64,000 bases of DNA, from contig JAKOVB010000089.1 of the NCBI GenBank assembly GCA_029782295.1, forward strand, positions 434,001 through 498,000, read 5' to 3'. Shown piece by piece: positions 17,598-27,378 of the stretch (position 1 is the first letter of the stretch; every line of letters begins with the position of its first letter). The DNA is from Pseudomonadota bacterium (GTDB taxonomy: Bacteria > Pseudomonadota > Gammaproteobacteria > Burkholderiales > Methylophilaceae). The position numbers and the translations under genes were made by a program. The notes below the pieces were generated by a model. That model was not told where the DNA came from. It searched no databases and saw nothing but the letters and a program-made list of their open reading frames with translations.

Positions 17598-18938
17598 ATG
17601 ATCCGGAAACCCTCCCTCAAGCGCCACATCCTCGTTCTCGCCCTGGGCGCCATCCTGCTGATCTGGGTCGCTGCCGCGGTCATGACCTTTCTCGATGCCC
17701 GGCGCGAACTGAACGAAGTCCTCGATGCCCATCTGGCCCAGGCATCGACCCTGCTGGTCGCGCAGGCCTCGCATGAACTCGAGGAAATAGAAACCGAACA
17801 CGGCCCGCTACCCCACAAATATTCCCTGCGGGTAGCTTTCCAGGTCTGGCTGGATGGCACTCAGTTGCGCCTGCGTTCCGCCAATGCACCCGATGAACCC
17901 CTGACTGTTCAGGAAAACGGTTTCAGCGATGTCGTGATCCGGGAAAAATCCTGGCGGGTCTTCAGTGCATGGGACCATACCCATACCATGCTGATCCATG
18001 TCGCTGAACAGACTGAAGTACGCGAACAACTGGCCCGCAGCATCGCAGCCAACCTCCTGGAGCCGTTATGGATCGCCTTGCCGCTACTGGCGGTGCTGCT
18101 ATGGTGGGCCGTCGGGCTCGGCCTGAGGCCGTTGACGCGACTGACCACGGAAGTTGAAAAACGTGCACCGGACAATCTCGCCACACTGGATGCCACCGCG
18201 TCGCCCGACGAAGTCACACCCTTGATCGACCGGCTCAACCAGTTATTCCAGCGCATCGGCAGCGTACTGGAAAACGAACGCCGCTTCACCGCCGATGCCG
18301 CGCATGAACTGCGCACGCCTGTTGCCGCCATCAAGGCACAGGCGCAGGTCGCGCGCAGTGCCACGGAGGATGCGGTAAGAGGGCATGCGCTGGACGGGGC
18401 GATCGCCGGATGCGACCGCGCCACTCACCTGATCGAGCAGTTGTTGACGCTGGCTCGTCTGGAAACCGTCGATGCCGCCACACTGGAACGCTGCAATCTG
18501 CGCCAGATTGCTGCCAGCATTCTGGCAGAAGCAGCGCCCGCAGCACTGGACAAAGGCGTACAACTCGAACTGGTCGAGGGCGAAAACCCGATCGTTCAGG
18601 GGCTCCCTCCTCTACTGACCGTGATGCTGCGGAACCTGGTCGAAAATGCCGTTCGTCATACCCCTCCCGGCACTACCGTCAGCGTCAGCATCTATGGAGA
18701 ACGGAGCACCCCCAGCATTTCCATCATCGACGACGGCCCCGGGCTGCCGATGGAAGAACTGGACAAGATATCCCAGCGTTTCTACCGCCCGCTAGGCACC
18801 ACGTCCAGTGGTAGCGGACTCGGACTCTCCATCGTCCGCCGCATTGCCGAACTCCACTTCGCCCGACTGGAGTTTGCTCCCAATCCCACAAAAACCGGAC
18901 TGAAAGTCACGGTGACATTCCCGCACGCGGTACAATAA
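17598..18938 (+). CDS. Sensor histidine kinase, QseC-like
   Basis: A 446-residue membrane kinase: helices at about 10-32 and 152-175 flank a periplasmic sensor of ~120 residues, then a HAMP-like linker, a HisKA domain (FTADAAHELRTP, H236), and an HATPase with N box NLVENAVRHTPP, G1 DDGPGLP and G2 GSGLGLSIVRR. It pairs with the regulator encoded 18 bp upstream. Its signal is unknown; the operon context suggests oxygen, nitric oxide or redox state. Confidence 0.9.
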   Translation: MIRKPSLKRHILVLALGAILLIWVAAAVMTFLDARRELNEVLDAHLAQASTLLVAQASHELEEIETEHGPLPHKYSLRVAFQVWLDGTQLRLRSANAPDEPLTVQENGFSDVVIREKSWRVFSAWDHTHTMLIHVAEQTEVREQLARSIAANLLEPLWIALPLLAVLLWWAVGLGLRPLTRLTTEVEKRAPDNLATLDATASPDEVTPLIDRLNQLFQRIGSVLENERRFTADAAHELRTPVAAIKAQAQVARSATEDAVRGHALDGAIAGCDRATHLIEQLLTLARLETVDAATLERCNLRQIAASILAEAAPAALDKGVQLELVEGENPIVQGLPPLLTVMLRNLVENAVRHTPPGTTVSVSIYGERSTPSISIIDDGPGLPMEELDKISQRFYRPLGTTSSGSGLGLSIVRRIAELHFARLEFAPNPTKTGLKVTVTFPHAVQ

Positions 18939-18968
18939 CGCCCTTTACGCAATGCAGTCTCGAACACC

Positions 18969-20588
18969 ATGTCCGACAACGAGTTATTGACCCTGGCCGC
19001 CAAGAAGCGCCGTACCTTCGCCATCATTTCCCACCCCGACGCTGGTAAAACCACGCTGACGGAAAAACTGCTGCTGTTCGGTGGTGCCATCCAGATGGCG
19101 GGTACCGTCAAGGCGCGCAAGAGCGGTAAATATGCGACCTCAGACTGGCTGGACATCGAAAAGCAGCGCGGCATTTCCGTCGCCAGCTCGGTGATGCAGT
19201 TCGGCTATGAAGACTGCGTGATCAACCTGCTCGACACGCCTGGTCACTCGGACTTCTCAGAAGACACCTACCGCGTGCTGACCGCGGTAGACGCGGCCGT
19301 CATGGTCATCGACGCGGCCAACGGCGTGGAGGCCCAGACCATCAAGCTGCTGGAAGTCTGCCGCCTGCGCAACACACCCATCATCACTTTTGTCAACAAG
19401 CTGGACCGCGAAGTCCGTGACCCGATCGAACTGCTGGACGAAATCGAGTCGGTGCTGAAGATCCATTGCGCCCCGGTGACGTGGCCAATCGGCATGGGCA
19501 AGCGCTTTCAGGGGGTATACCACCTGCTGAAAGACCAGGTGATGCGTTTCACCCCGGGTCAGGAAAAAGCCGGGCAGGAATTGGAAATCCTGCGTGGCGC
19601 CGAAATCGACGGGCTGGAGCAGACCTGCCCGATGGAAATGAAGCGCATGCGCGACGAGACCGAACTGGTCGCCGGCGCCGGCGCGACCTTCGACCTCGAA
19701 GCTTTTCTCGCTGGCATCCAGACCCCGGTATTCTTTGGCTCCGCCATCAACAACTTCGGCGTGCGCGAAATCCTGCAGGCTCTGGTCGACTGGGCGCCGC
19801 CCCCGGCTGCACGCGAAGCTGAAACCGCCAAGGGCGATACCCGCCTAGTGGCACCGGACGAACCGGCTTTCACCGGCTTCGTCTTCAAAATCCAGGCCAA
19901 CATGGACCCCAACCACCGCGACCGCATCGCCTTCTTCCGTGTCTGCTCGGGAAAGTACGAACCCGGCATGAAGGTCAAGCATCGCCGTTCAGGCAAGGAA
20001 ATGAAAATCGCCAACGCGGTGACCTTCATGGCCAACGAACGCGCCCGCATGGAAGAGGCTTATGCCGGCGACATCATCGGCATCCACAACCATGGCAACC
20101 TGCAGATCGGCGATGTGCTGACCGAAGGCGAAGCCCTGCAGTTCAAGGGCATCCCCTACTTCGCGCCGGAACTGTTCAGCCGCGCACGCCTGCGCGACCC
20201 GCTCAAGGCCAAGCAGTTGCAGAAAGGCTTGCGCCAGCTGGGTGAGGAAGGCGCGGTGCAGGTGTTCGAGCCTTTGGCCGACACCTCGGCACTGCTCGGC
20301 GCCGTGGGCCAGTTGCAGTTCGAAGTGGTGGAGCACCGCCTCAAGTCGGAATATGGTGTCGACGCCATCTTCGAACGTGCCGGCATCCACACCGCCCGCT
20401 GGGTCACCTGCGACGACAACCGCCACCTGGATGAATTTGTCCGGGGCAACCAGGCCCGTCTAGCCAAGGATGTGGATGGCAACATCGTGTATCTGGCCGA
20501 CAACCACGTCAACCTCAGCCTGACCATGGAACGCTGGCCAAAGGTTCAATTCCACGCCACCCGCGAGCATGGCCAGAAACTGGAATGA
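18969..20588 (+). CDS. prfC: Peptide chain release factor 3
   Basis: A 539-residue translational GTPase. G1 is [14 protein letters not shown]3 [14 protein letters not shown] and G4 NKLDRE, all in the RF3 form. RF3-GTP removes RF1 or RF2 from the ribosome after peptide release. Length and motifs are standard. The gene follows the kinase by 30 bp but is probably functionally independent. Confidence 0.97.
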   Translation: MSDNELLTLAAKKRRTFAIISHPDAGKTTLTEKLLLFGGAIQMAGTVKARKSGKYATSDWLDIEKQRGISVASSVMQFGYEDCVINLLDTPGHSDFSEDTYRVLTAVDAAVMVIDAANGVEAQTIKLLEVCRLRNTPIITFVNKLDREVRDPIELLDEIESVLKIHCAPVTWPIGMGKRFQGVYHLLKDQVMRFTPGQEKAGQELEILRGAEIDGLEQTCPMEMKRMRDETELVAGAGATFDLEAFLAGIQTPVFFGSAINNFGVREILQALVDWAPPPAAREAETAKGDTRLVAPDEPAFTGFVFKIQANMDPNHRDRIAFFRVCSGKYEPGMKVKHRRSGKEMKIANAVTFMANERARMEEAYAGDIIGIHNHGNLQIGDVLTEGEALQFKGIPYFAPELFSRARLRDPLKAKQLQKGLRQLGEEGAVQVFEPLADTSALLGAVGQLQFEVVEHRLKSEYGVDAIFERAGIHTARWVTCDDNRHLDEFVRGNQARLAKDVDGNIVYLADNHVNLSLTMERWPKVQFHATREHGQKLE

Positions 20589-20652
20589 TCAAACCCAACG
20601 GTTGCTTTAGAATGACTTAAAGTCGAAAAGGCTCATTACACCTGATCCAGCA

Positions 20653-23600
20653 ATGACCGCGAATACCAACAAACAGCGACCGAACAACAGCAAGCGATAC
20701 AGCGCACTTCGCTGGGTTGCAGCAGTGGTCGTCCTGTTCACGATCACGGTCACCCTGATGGTCTTTTGGGCGGTCAGGAAACAGGAACGCATCGCCTTCG
20801 AACATCAGATCGCCGAGCACGCCCTGCTTCTGGGTCGCCAGATCGACGGCATATTCCAGGAACGCGTCAACGCCATCGACCGGATGGGCGCGAGATGGGA
20901 ACACATCGGCGGAACCAGCAGGAAACTGTTCGATCTCGATGCTCAAAATTATCTGTCCACCATCCCCGGTCTGCAAGCGATTGAATATGCTGCCCCCGAT
21001 GGACGCATTCAATGGGTCAACCCAATGCAGGGCAACGAAAAAGCCCTTGGATTCCAACTCACTTCCGAACCCGTTCGCAGGGCGGCCGTCGAACATGCCA
21101 AAAACACCCGCCAGATCACCCTTTCCGGCCTGGTCGATTTCGTCCAGGGAGGGAACGGACTCCTGATCATCAGAGCCCTTTATGTCGACGGCAAACATGA
21201 TGGGTACATCATCGCGGTATTCCGCTTCAACGAAGTCATGCAAAAGCTCAATGCTGAGGAGCTTCTGAATGGCTACCTGTTGACCCTGGCCCATGGCCCC
21301 CAGCCTCAGAACGCCAATGGAAGCGAAACATTGACCAAGCTGATGCCCCTCAAACTCGGGGATGGCCAATGGTGGATCAGGCTCATCGTCGACCCCAGGT
21401 CGGCAACCTTGAACCGATCGACCATTTCCGACCTTGTCTTGCTCGCTGGTCTCAGTGTGGCAGTCCTGCTGGCCCTGATTTTTGGTTTCTGGCTGAAAAT
21501 CATGCGAGAACAGTCACGCACATACGAGATGGAGTCCCGCTGGCGCTTTGCTGTCGAAGGCAGCGAGATCGGGCTGTGGGACTGGGATGCAGTGTCGAAC
21601 AAGGTCTATTACTCGTCGAGTTGGAAAAGCATGCTGGGCTATTCCGATGCCGACATCGGGGACACACTCGATGAATGGGACAAACGCATCCATCCGGACG
21701 ATCGTGAAAGCACCTACGCCGAACTGCACCGTCACTTTCGTGGCGAAACAGACATCTACATCAGCGACCACCGGATGCTGTGCAAGAATGGGGAATATCT
21801 CTGGATCCATGACCGTGGCAAGGTGATGGCATGGACCCCTGACGGAAAACCGGCCCGGGTGATGGGGACGCACCTGAACATCCACGAGCAAACCCTGCTA
21901 AAACAGGCGCTCGATGAAGAACAGCGTTACCTGCGCAACATCATGGACAATGCCCCGATGGGCATCTGGCACCAGGACTCGAATGGTCGCCTAGTGTTCG
22001 TCAACCGCTGGTTCTGCAATGCCGTCGGCATCCCGGAAGAACGCTTTCTCTCCGTGGATCACTACTCTGAGCTGTATGAGCCCGAGATGGCGGAACGCTG
22101 CATTGCGTCCGACATGGCGGCAATGGCTGCCGACACCCCCCAGGTCAGCTATGAAACCATCCCTTTCACCGACGGCCAGAATCACGATCTTGAAATCACC
22201 AAGATCCGGCTGGATGAAGAATCCGGCCAGCAAGGCATCATCGGCATCGCACAGGACATCAGCGAACGCAAAAAACTGGATAGCGTTCTGAAACTTCAGG
22301 AACAACGCATCCGCGACATCCTGCATAACCAGAACGTCGCCACCTTCATCATCGACACACAGCACCGTGTGCAGTTCTGGAATCGCGCTTGCGAAACCCT
22401 GACTGGGGTCGAAGCGCATCAGATCATTGGCACAACGGATACCTGGCGCGGTTTTTATACCCAAAAACGACCCTGCCTGGCCGACCTCGTGCTCGATTCC
22501 AGACAAGCGGATATCGGCGACTACTACGAGTACCAACAGCCTTCGACCCTGCTCGAAACAGGCTGGCACGCCGAAGGCTGGTTCGAGAACCTGGGCGGAC
22601 GCCGCCGCTATGTCATTTTCGATGCTGCTCCCATCCATGATCACGACGGGAATCTGGTGTCCGTCGTCGAAACGCTGCAGGACATCACCGAGCAGAAGCA
22701 CGTGGAGGAATCGCTGCGCGAAACCGAAGGCCGCTTCCACGAAATCGCCGACTCCGCGCCAGTCATGATCTGGATGGCCGGCACGGACAGGATCGTCAGT
22801 TTCTTCAACAGAACCTTCCTGGATTTCATCGGCAAGTCACTGGAAAATAGCCTGCACGGCGGTTGGGTAGAGGCAGTATATCCTGAGGACAGAGCTAACT
22901 ACCGCTCCATCTACGACCGCAATTTTGACGTACGCAATAGCTTCTCGACCGAAGTCAGGATCCGCAGATATGATGGCGAATACCGCTGGGTATACATCCT
23001 GGGGGTGCCCCGTTTTACCGATCATGGGGATTTCGTCGGCTACATCGGCACCGGCATCGACATCGAAGAAAACAAACGTAACCAGCACGAGATCCTCGAA
23101 GGTCGGGCCACGGCACAACGCGCATTGAAGGCGCTGGAATACCAGAAATTTGCATTGGACGAGCATGCGATTGTCGCAACGACCGATGCTAACGGTCACA
23201 TCACCTACGCCAATCGCAAGTTCTGTGAAATCAGCGGCTACACCCTGGAAGAACTGCTGGACCAGGACCATCGCATCGTGAACTCCGGTCATCACCCGAA
23301 ATCCTTTTTTAACCACCTTTATCAGACCATTCAACAGGGGAAAACCTGGCATGGCGAAATCTGCAACCGCGCCAAGAATGGCCAACTCTACTGGGTCGAC
23401 ACCACGATCGTTCCATTCCTGGGCGAAAATGGAGCGCCGGAGCGCTATATCGCGATCCGCACGGACATTACGGAACGCAAGCGCGCTGAATCTGAACTGA
23501 TCCGTCATCGCGATCACTTGCAGGACCTGGTCAAGGAACAGACCGCGGACCTCCGCGCTGCGAAGGAAGCCGCCGAACGCGCCGACTTAGCAAAGTCGGA

Positions 23601-24345
23601 GTTCCTTGCCAACATGTCACACGAGTTGCGTACCCCGATGCACGCCATTCTTTCCTTCTCTGACCTTGGCCTGGAGAAAATCGACAGCGCCACACCGGAA
23701 AAACTGGGCAGCTATTTCAAGCGCATCCACACCTCCGGTGAACGGCTGCTTCTCCTGCTCAACGACCTGCTGGATCTTTCCAAACTGGAAGCCGGCCAGA
23801 TGGTACTGGAAATCCACCCGCATGACCTGCGCCCCCTCGTCCGGGATGCCATCGCGGAATTTGAAAGCCTGATTACAAACAAGCGGTTACACTTGACGGT
23901 CGAGGAAAGCAACTGCAACACGACGGCGCTGGTCGATGCCAACCGGTTCGGCCAGGTCATCCGCAACCTGCTGTCCAACGCCATCAAATTCACGCCTGAC
24001 GAGGGCAGCATTACCTTGCGTTTCTCCTCTGCCGAGACCCGGCACGGCAGACGTGCCGAAGACGGCGGCCAATTCGATCCGGCAGTCATGCTGGAGATCA
24101 TCGACGCCGGAATCGGTATTCCCGAGAATGAGCTTGATAGCATCTTCGACAAGTTCGTGCAAAGCAGCAAAACCAAGACGAATGCCGGTGGGACCGGGCT
24201 AGGACTTTCCATCTGCAAGGAAATGGTCGAAGCGCATCGCGGACGAATCTATGCGCACAACAACCCAGAGGGTGGAGCCACCTTCACCGTGATCCTGCCG
24301 ACGCGTGATTTCACACCACCGACACCTTATGGGGAGGCGATATGA
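20653..24345 (+). CDS. CHASE-PAS multi-domain sensor histidine kinase
   Basis: A 1230-residue kinase. A first membrane helix (about 17-37) and a second (about 259-282) enclose a ~220-residue extracellular CHASE-like domain with the string PGLQAIEYAAPDGRIQWV. At least five PAS/PAC repeats follow (ends such as QDISERKKLD, QDITEQKHVE, TDITERKRAE). A coiled coil leads to HisKA ([17 protein letters not shown]990) and HATPase (NLLSNAIKFTP, DAGIGIP, GTGLGLSICKEM). No receiver is fused; the response regulator overlaps by ATGA. The many PAS units suggest integration of several small-molecule or redox signals. Confidence 0.9.
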   Translation: MTANTNKQRPNNSKRYSALRWVAAVVVLFTITVTLMVFWAVRKQERIAFEHQIAEHALLLGRQIDGIFQERVNAIDRMGARWEHIGGTSRKLFDLDAQNYLSTIPGLQAIEYAAPDGRIQWVNPMQGNEKALGFQLTSEPVRRAAVEHAKNTRQITLSGLVDFVQGGNGLLIIRALYVDGKHDGYIIAVFRFNEVMQKLNAEELLNGYLLTLAHGPQPQNANGSETLTKLMPLKLGDGQWWIRLIVDPRSATLNRSTISDLVLLAGLSVAVLLALIFGFWLKIMREQSRTYEMESRWRFAVEGSEIGLWDWDAVSNKVYYSSSWKSMLGYSDADIGDTLDEWDKRIHPDDRESTYAELHRHFRGETDIYISDHRMLCKNGEYLWIHDRGKVMAWTPDGKPARVMGTHLNIHEQTLLKQALDEEQRYLRNIMDNAPMGIWHQDSNGRLVFVNRWFCNAVGIPEERFLSVDHYSELYEPEMAERCIASDMAAMAADTPQVSYETIPFTDGQNHDLEITKIRLDEESGQQGIIGIAQDISERKKLDSVLKLQEQRIRDILHNQNVATFIIDTQHRVQFWNRACETLTGVEAHQIIGTTDTWRGFYTQKRPCLADLVLDSRQADIGDYYEYQQPSTLLETGWHAEGWFENLGGRRRYVIFDAAPIHDHDGNLVSVVETLQDITEQKHVEESLRETEGRFHEIADSAPVMIWMAGTDRIVSFFNRTFLDFIGKSLENSLHGGWVEAVYPEDRANYRSIYDRNFDVRNSFSTEVRIRRYDGEYRWVYILGVPRFTDHGDFVGYIGTGIDIEENKRNQHEILEGRATAQRALKALEYQKFALDEHAIVATTDANGHITYANRKFCEISGYTLEELLDQDHRIVNSGHHPKSFFNHLYQTIQQGKTWHGEICNRAKNGQLYWVDTTIVPFLGENGAPERYIAIRTDITERKRAESELIRHRDHLQDLVKEQTADLRAAKEAAERADLAKSEFLANMSHELRTPMHAILSFSDLGLEKIDSATPEKLGSYFKRIHTSGERLLLLLNDLLDLSKLEAGQMVLEIHPHDLRPLVRDAIAEFESLITNKRLHLTVEESNCNTTALVDANRFGQVIRNLLSNAIKFTPDEGSITLRFSSAETRHGRRAEDGGQFDPAVMLEIIDAGIGIPENELDSIFDKFVQSSKTKTNAGGTGLGLSICKEMVEAHRGRIYAHNNPEGGATFTVILPTRDFTPPTPYGEAI

Positions 24346-25235
24346 GTGGACTCTGGAATATCCTCATTGTTGATGATGAGGCCTTCAATCTTGAAATCAT
24401 CTGCGAATATCTGGAGGATGGTCCCTACAAACTCCAAACTGCAGAAAATGGGGCCATTGCCTGGGATCTGATCGAACAGGCCGAGCCGCCCTTTGATCTG
24501 ATCGTGCTGGATCGCATGATGCCGGTCATGGATGGGATGGAACTCCTGAAGCGGATCAAAACGACCCCCCGTCACGCCCACCTCCCGGTCATTATGCAGA
24601 CTGCAGCCACCAGCCACCAGCAGATCCGGGAAGGATTGGCTGCAGGCTGCTATTACTATCTGACCAAACCCTACAAGTCAGCAGCGCTCAATAGCATCAT
24701 CGAATCCGTGCTGGACGAATTGCGCGAACAACGCCAGATCGCCAAAGCACTAAGAACTCCGCCCCCTGTTCCTGCAACTGCCAATGCCGAATATGTCTTC
24801 AGCACCATCGAGGAAGCGCACCGCCTGTCCACCTTGCTGGCCGGTCAATGTCCTGATCCAGGGCTGGCCGCACTCGGTCTTCTGGAACTGCTGGTCAATG
24901 CGGTTGAACACGGCAATCTCGGCATCAGTTACAACATGAAAAAACAGTTGAAGCAGGAAGATCGATGGGAAGATGAGATCGCCAGTCGCCTGCAAATGCC
25001 GCAATACCGCTCCAAGAAAGCCTCCGTCCATTTTTCGCGCGGCAGCGGCGAAATCACCTTCACTATCACCGATCAGGGCGATGGATTCGACTGGCAAAAG
25101 TACCTGGATTTCGACCCTGAGCGGGCATTCGACCCGAACGGGCGAGGCATCGCGATGGCCGGAAAAATGGCCTTCTCTCGCCTGCAATACCAGGGCAAGG
25201 GGAATCAGGTCGTTGCTGCAGTCAAATTGAAATAG
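24342..25235 (+). CDS. Response regulator with C-terminal RsbW-like ATPase domain
   Basis: A 297-residue protein. The receiver domain (1-125) has D11-D12, phosphoacceptor D57 (IVLDRMMPVMDG) and TKPYKS. After a linker there is an HATPase_c_2-like domain (about 150-297) with N box LLELLVNAVEHGNLGI, an ITDQGDGFDW G1-like motif and NGRGIAMAGKMAF. This combination resembles anti-sigma/serine kinase modules under receiver control. It is translationally coupled to the CHASE kinase and is its likely target. A partner anti-sigma antagonist is not seen nearby. Confidence 0.85.
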   Translation: MSGLWNILIVDDEAFNLEIICEYLEDGPYKLQTAENGAIAWDLIEQAEPPFDLIVLDRMMPVMDGMELLKRIKTTPRHAHLPVIMQTAATSHQQIREGLAAGCYYYLTKPYKSAALNSIIESVLDELREQRQIAKALRTPPPVPATANAEYVFSTIEEAHRLSTLLAGQCPDPGLAALGLLELLVNAVEHGNLGISYNMKKQLKQEDRWEDEIASRLQMPQYRSKKASVHFSRGSGEITFTITDQGDGFDWQKYLDFDPERAFDPNGRGIAMAGKMAFSRLQYQGKGNQVVAAVKLK

Positions 25236-25241
25236 GCAGGT

Positions 25242-26192
25242 TCATTCACCGGCATGCATTTCTAGCCGGCAAGGGTGGTCACCATTCCCGATCTCGACCT
25301 GCACGGTCGCATGATCGATATCGAAGCGGTCATGCAGCTCTTCTGAAATTTCCACGAGAAAATCATCGCCCGGATGCCCCGCAGGCATGACCAGATGCAC
25401 GGTCAACGCCGTCTCTGCACTGCTCATGCCCCATACATGGAGATCGTGAATCGCCGCCACCCCGGGCAATGTCCTTAAATAACTGCGCACATCGGCAAGA
25501 CGCACATTATGTGGAACCCCATCGAATGAAAGATGTAGAGACTGGCTGAACAACCCCCAGGTACCCACCACCACCAGGGACGCGATCACGAGGCTCATCA
25601 CCGGATCCAGCCAGAACCAGCCGGTCCACAGATACACTCCCCCGGAAACAACGACCCCCAGGGACACCAGCGCATCCCCGGCCATATGCAGGAATGCCCC
25701 GCGAATATTGAGGTCATGGCGTCCACCAGCCATGAACAACCAAGCGGTCAAGCCATTTAGCAGCACCCCGGCGGCAGCCACCCACATCATGGTTTGCCCC
25801 TGCACGACCGCTGGCGAGGAAAACCGGTGCACAGCCTCCCACGCCATGCTGCCCATGACGACCAGGAGCAACAGCGCATTCACCAGCGCTGCCATAATGG
25901 AGGCACGCTGCCAGCCGTAAGTGTGTCGATCATCCGGACGCAAACGCGCCATCCACATCCCCACCCAGGCCAGAATCAGTCCCAGGACATCCGAGAAGTT
26001 ATGACCGGCATCGGCGAGCAATGCCAGTGAATGGGATTGCCAGCCGAAATAGCTCTCTGTCAGGACAAAACCAACATTCAGGGCGATTCCCAGGCCAAAA
26101 GCCCGGTGATAAACCTCGGTTTCATGGGAATGGCCGTGGTGGTGATGGTGATGATGGCCGTTCAAGTGGTCGTCTCCCGATAGGGTCTGCAA
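25242..26192 (-). CDS. Cation diffusion facilitator (zinc/cadmium/cobalt efflux)
   Basis: A 316-residue CDF transporter. A histidine-rich cytoplasmic N-terminus (eight of residues 13-23) precedes six membrane helices with the metal-site motifs DAGHNFSD (helix II) and HMAGDALVS (helix V), both HxxxD, and a C-terminal cytoplasmic domain with IHDLHVWGMSS. This is the ZitB/CzcD branch, which exports zinc and related divalent cations by proton antiport. It converges on the preceding response regulator gene. Confidence 0.93.
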   Translation of the reverse strand: MQTLSGDDHLNGHHHHHHHGHSHETEVYHRAFGLGIALNVGFVLTESYFGWQSHSLALLADAGHNFSDVLGLILAWVGMWMARLRPDDRHTYGWQRASIMAALVNALLLLVVMGSMAWEAVHRFSSPAVVQGQTMMWVAAAGVLLNGLTAWLFMAGGRHDLNIRGAFLHMAGDALVSLGVVVSGGVYLWTGWFWLDPVMSLVIASLVVVGTWGLFSQSLHLSFDGVPHNVRLADVRSYLRTLPGVAAIHDLHVWGMSSAETALTVHLVMPAGHPGDDFLVEISEELHDRFDIDHATVQVEIGNGDHPCRLEMHAGE

Positions 26193-26285
26193 GAGTAGCC
26201 CTTATTATGCCTGTTCCGGCAGCAAGCGCATGCGTCTTCAGATGTTTCCTGGGAGACCGCCCCAAGGACAGTTGGCTGCCATGCG

Positions 26286-26314
26286 CCATAAAAAACGGGA
26301 GCAGAAGCTCCCGT
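26286..26314 (-). terminator. Intrinsic terminator of the minus-strand PEP-CTERM gene
   Basis: ACGGGAGC-AGAA-GCTCCCGT forms an 8-bp stem with a 4-nt loop, followed on the minus strand by a run of T (A-run at 26288-26295 on the plus strand). It lies 25 bp beyond the gene stop. Confidence 0.8.
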
Positions 26315-26339
26315 CGTTTATGTTGGATCCGAGATGGTT

Positions 26340-26936
26340 TCAGACCTGCTCATGCCTCCGGCGCCTGACCATGAACCCCATGATTCCCAGACCTGCGAGC
26401 AGCATGGCATAAGTCTCAGCCTCCGGAACCGCCGCCACATGGGCAGCAATGCTGCCGGTATTGTCATAGTTGTTCGAATCGAAATAGAACAGCTTCAACA
26501 TTCCGCTGTCCCCTGCTGTTCCAGTGTAATTCGTGCCGATCTTGAAAAAGTTGCCGCTACCGATCTGGCCCACCAGTGAGCCATAAGCTGCGCTCAGACC
26601 GCCCTGATTCCATAAACCGAAGTTTCCGCCAATTTGCGTACCGATGCTGTAAACAGGCACTTCGGGATCCGTACCAGCCTGATAATAAAGGTTCTGGTTC
26701 AAGCCATCTGCATTGGACCAGCGCGGCAGGGCCCCAGCATTCCACAGATCGTTCACATCGACGTTTACCGAAAACTGCTGCCCGGCAAGCAAGGGAAATG
26801 TGTCCACACCCACACCGCCAGATGTGCTGTTGTCATAGGCCTTCACGACAAAATCACCGGTCGCGGCAGAAGCCATCGCAGGGAAACTCAGCGACAACAC
26901 CAGCAAAAGCCCCTTGAGAATCGAAGCGTGTTTCAT
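26340..26936 (-). CDS. PEP-CTERM sorting-domain protein
   Basis: The best start is ATG 26936, with AGGAGG 8 nt upstream; the product is 198 residues. A signal peptide (to about residue 24, ending ASA) precedes a beta-rich mature chain without a recognised domain (SGGVGVDTFPLLAGQQFSV). The C-terminus is a PEP-CTERM signal: VPEAETYAMLLAGLG, a hydrophobic helix and RRRRHEQV. The motif reads PEA rather than PEP. Such proteins are processed by exosortase and tend to be surface or exopolysaccharide-associated. It is divergent from a second PEP-CTERM gene. Confidence 0.85.
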   Translation of the reverse strand: MKHASILKGLLLVLSLSFPAMASAATGDFVVKAYDNSTSGGVGVDTFPLLAGQQFSVNVDVNDLWNAGALPRWSNADGLNQNLYYQAGTDPEVPVYSIGTQIGGNFGLWNQGGLSAAYGSLVGQIGSGNFFKIGTNYTGTAGDSGMLKLFYFDSNNYDNTGSIAAHVAAVPEAETYAMLLAGLGIMGFMVRRRRHEQV

Positions 26937-27120
26937 GAGGTCATTCCTCCTAAATTTAGTGATCCACTGATGATCCATCGGCAGGACTTGTCTATCGTAT
27001 TAACGCCCTGACATACCAAGACTTAACGCCTGCCCACCCTGAATATCGAGGGCAAAACGCATGACGACAAAACACCACATTTTCCTGAGTCATTTTCCAG
27101 GAGTGGAGGTGACCGGACAA

Positions 27121-27136
27121 TAGTCCTAATGGACTA
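27121..27136. repeat. Operator-like palindrome TAGTCC-N4-GGACTA, copy 1
   Basis: TAGTCC TAAT GGACTA is a perfect 6-bp inverted repeat with a 4-nt centre. It lies about 185 bp upstream of the minus-strand PEP-CTERM start. The same arms and spacing recur at 27276, and only the four central bases differ. Confidence 0.7.
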
Positions 27137-27275
27137 AATAATTGTCTTCCCGACACCATGGGTGAACCGCCTTCCATATCGCCCATCACCATTCCGGATT
27201 TTTCTATATCACATTGATTTATATAATTAACATTAACATTCTCAGGAAACCATTACGACTCACCCCAACCGACAT

Positions 27276-27291
27276 TAGTCCAAAGGGACTA
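27276..27291. repeat. Operator-like palindrome TAGTCC-N4-GGACTA, copy 2
   Basis: TAGTCC AAAG GGACTA matches copy 1 in both arms. It lies 88 bp before the plus-strand PEP-CTERM start. The centres of the two copies are 155 bp apart. Identical arms with different centres argue for a protein-binding site rather than a duplicated segment. Confidence 0.7.
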
Positions 27292-27378
27292 TTGATTAAA
27301 TATATGACAAGCCTAGAGTTTCCCCGTATGCATTATGGGTTAATCAGTGTTTCGTAATGTGCGTGAGAGGGGAGATAC

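Larger units (their letters stand above)
26937..27378. other. Divergent intergenic region between two PEP-CTERM genes
   Basis: This 442-bp stretch has no credible gene. It contains the promoters and Shine-Dalgarno sequences of the two divergent PEP-CTERM genes, the two palindromes described separately, and an AT-rich part around 27195-27240. I looked for a sigma-54 -24/-12 element in both directions and saw none that is convincing. Confidence 0.7.

Noticed and set aside
26937-27378. Sigma-54 promoter for the PEP-CTERM genes
   Set aside because: PEP-CTERM genes in some bacteria use sigma-54, but no GG-N10-GC element with proper flanks was found in either direction.
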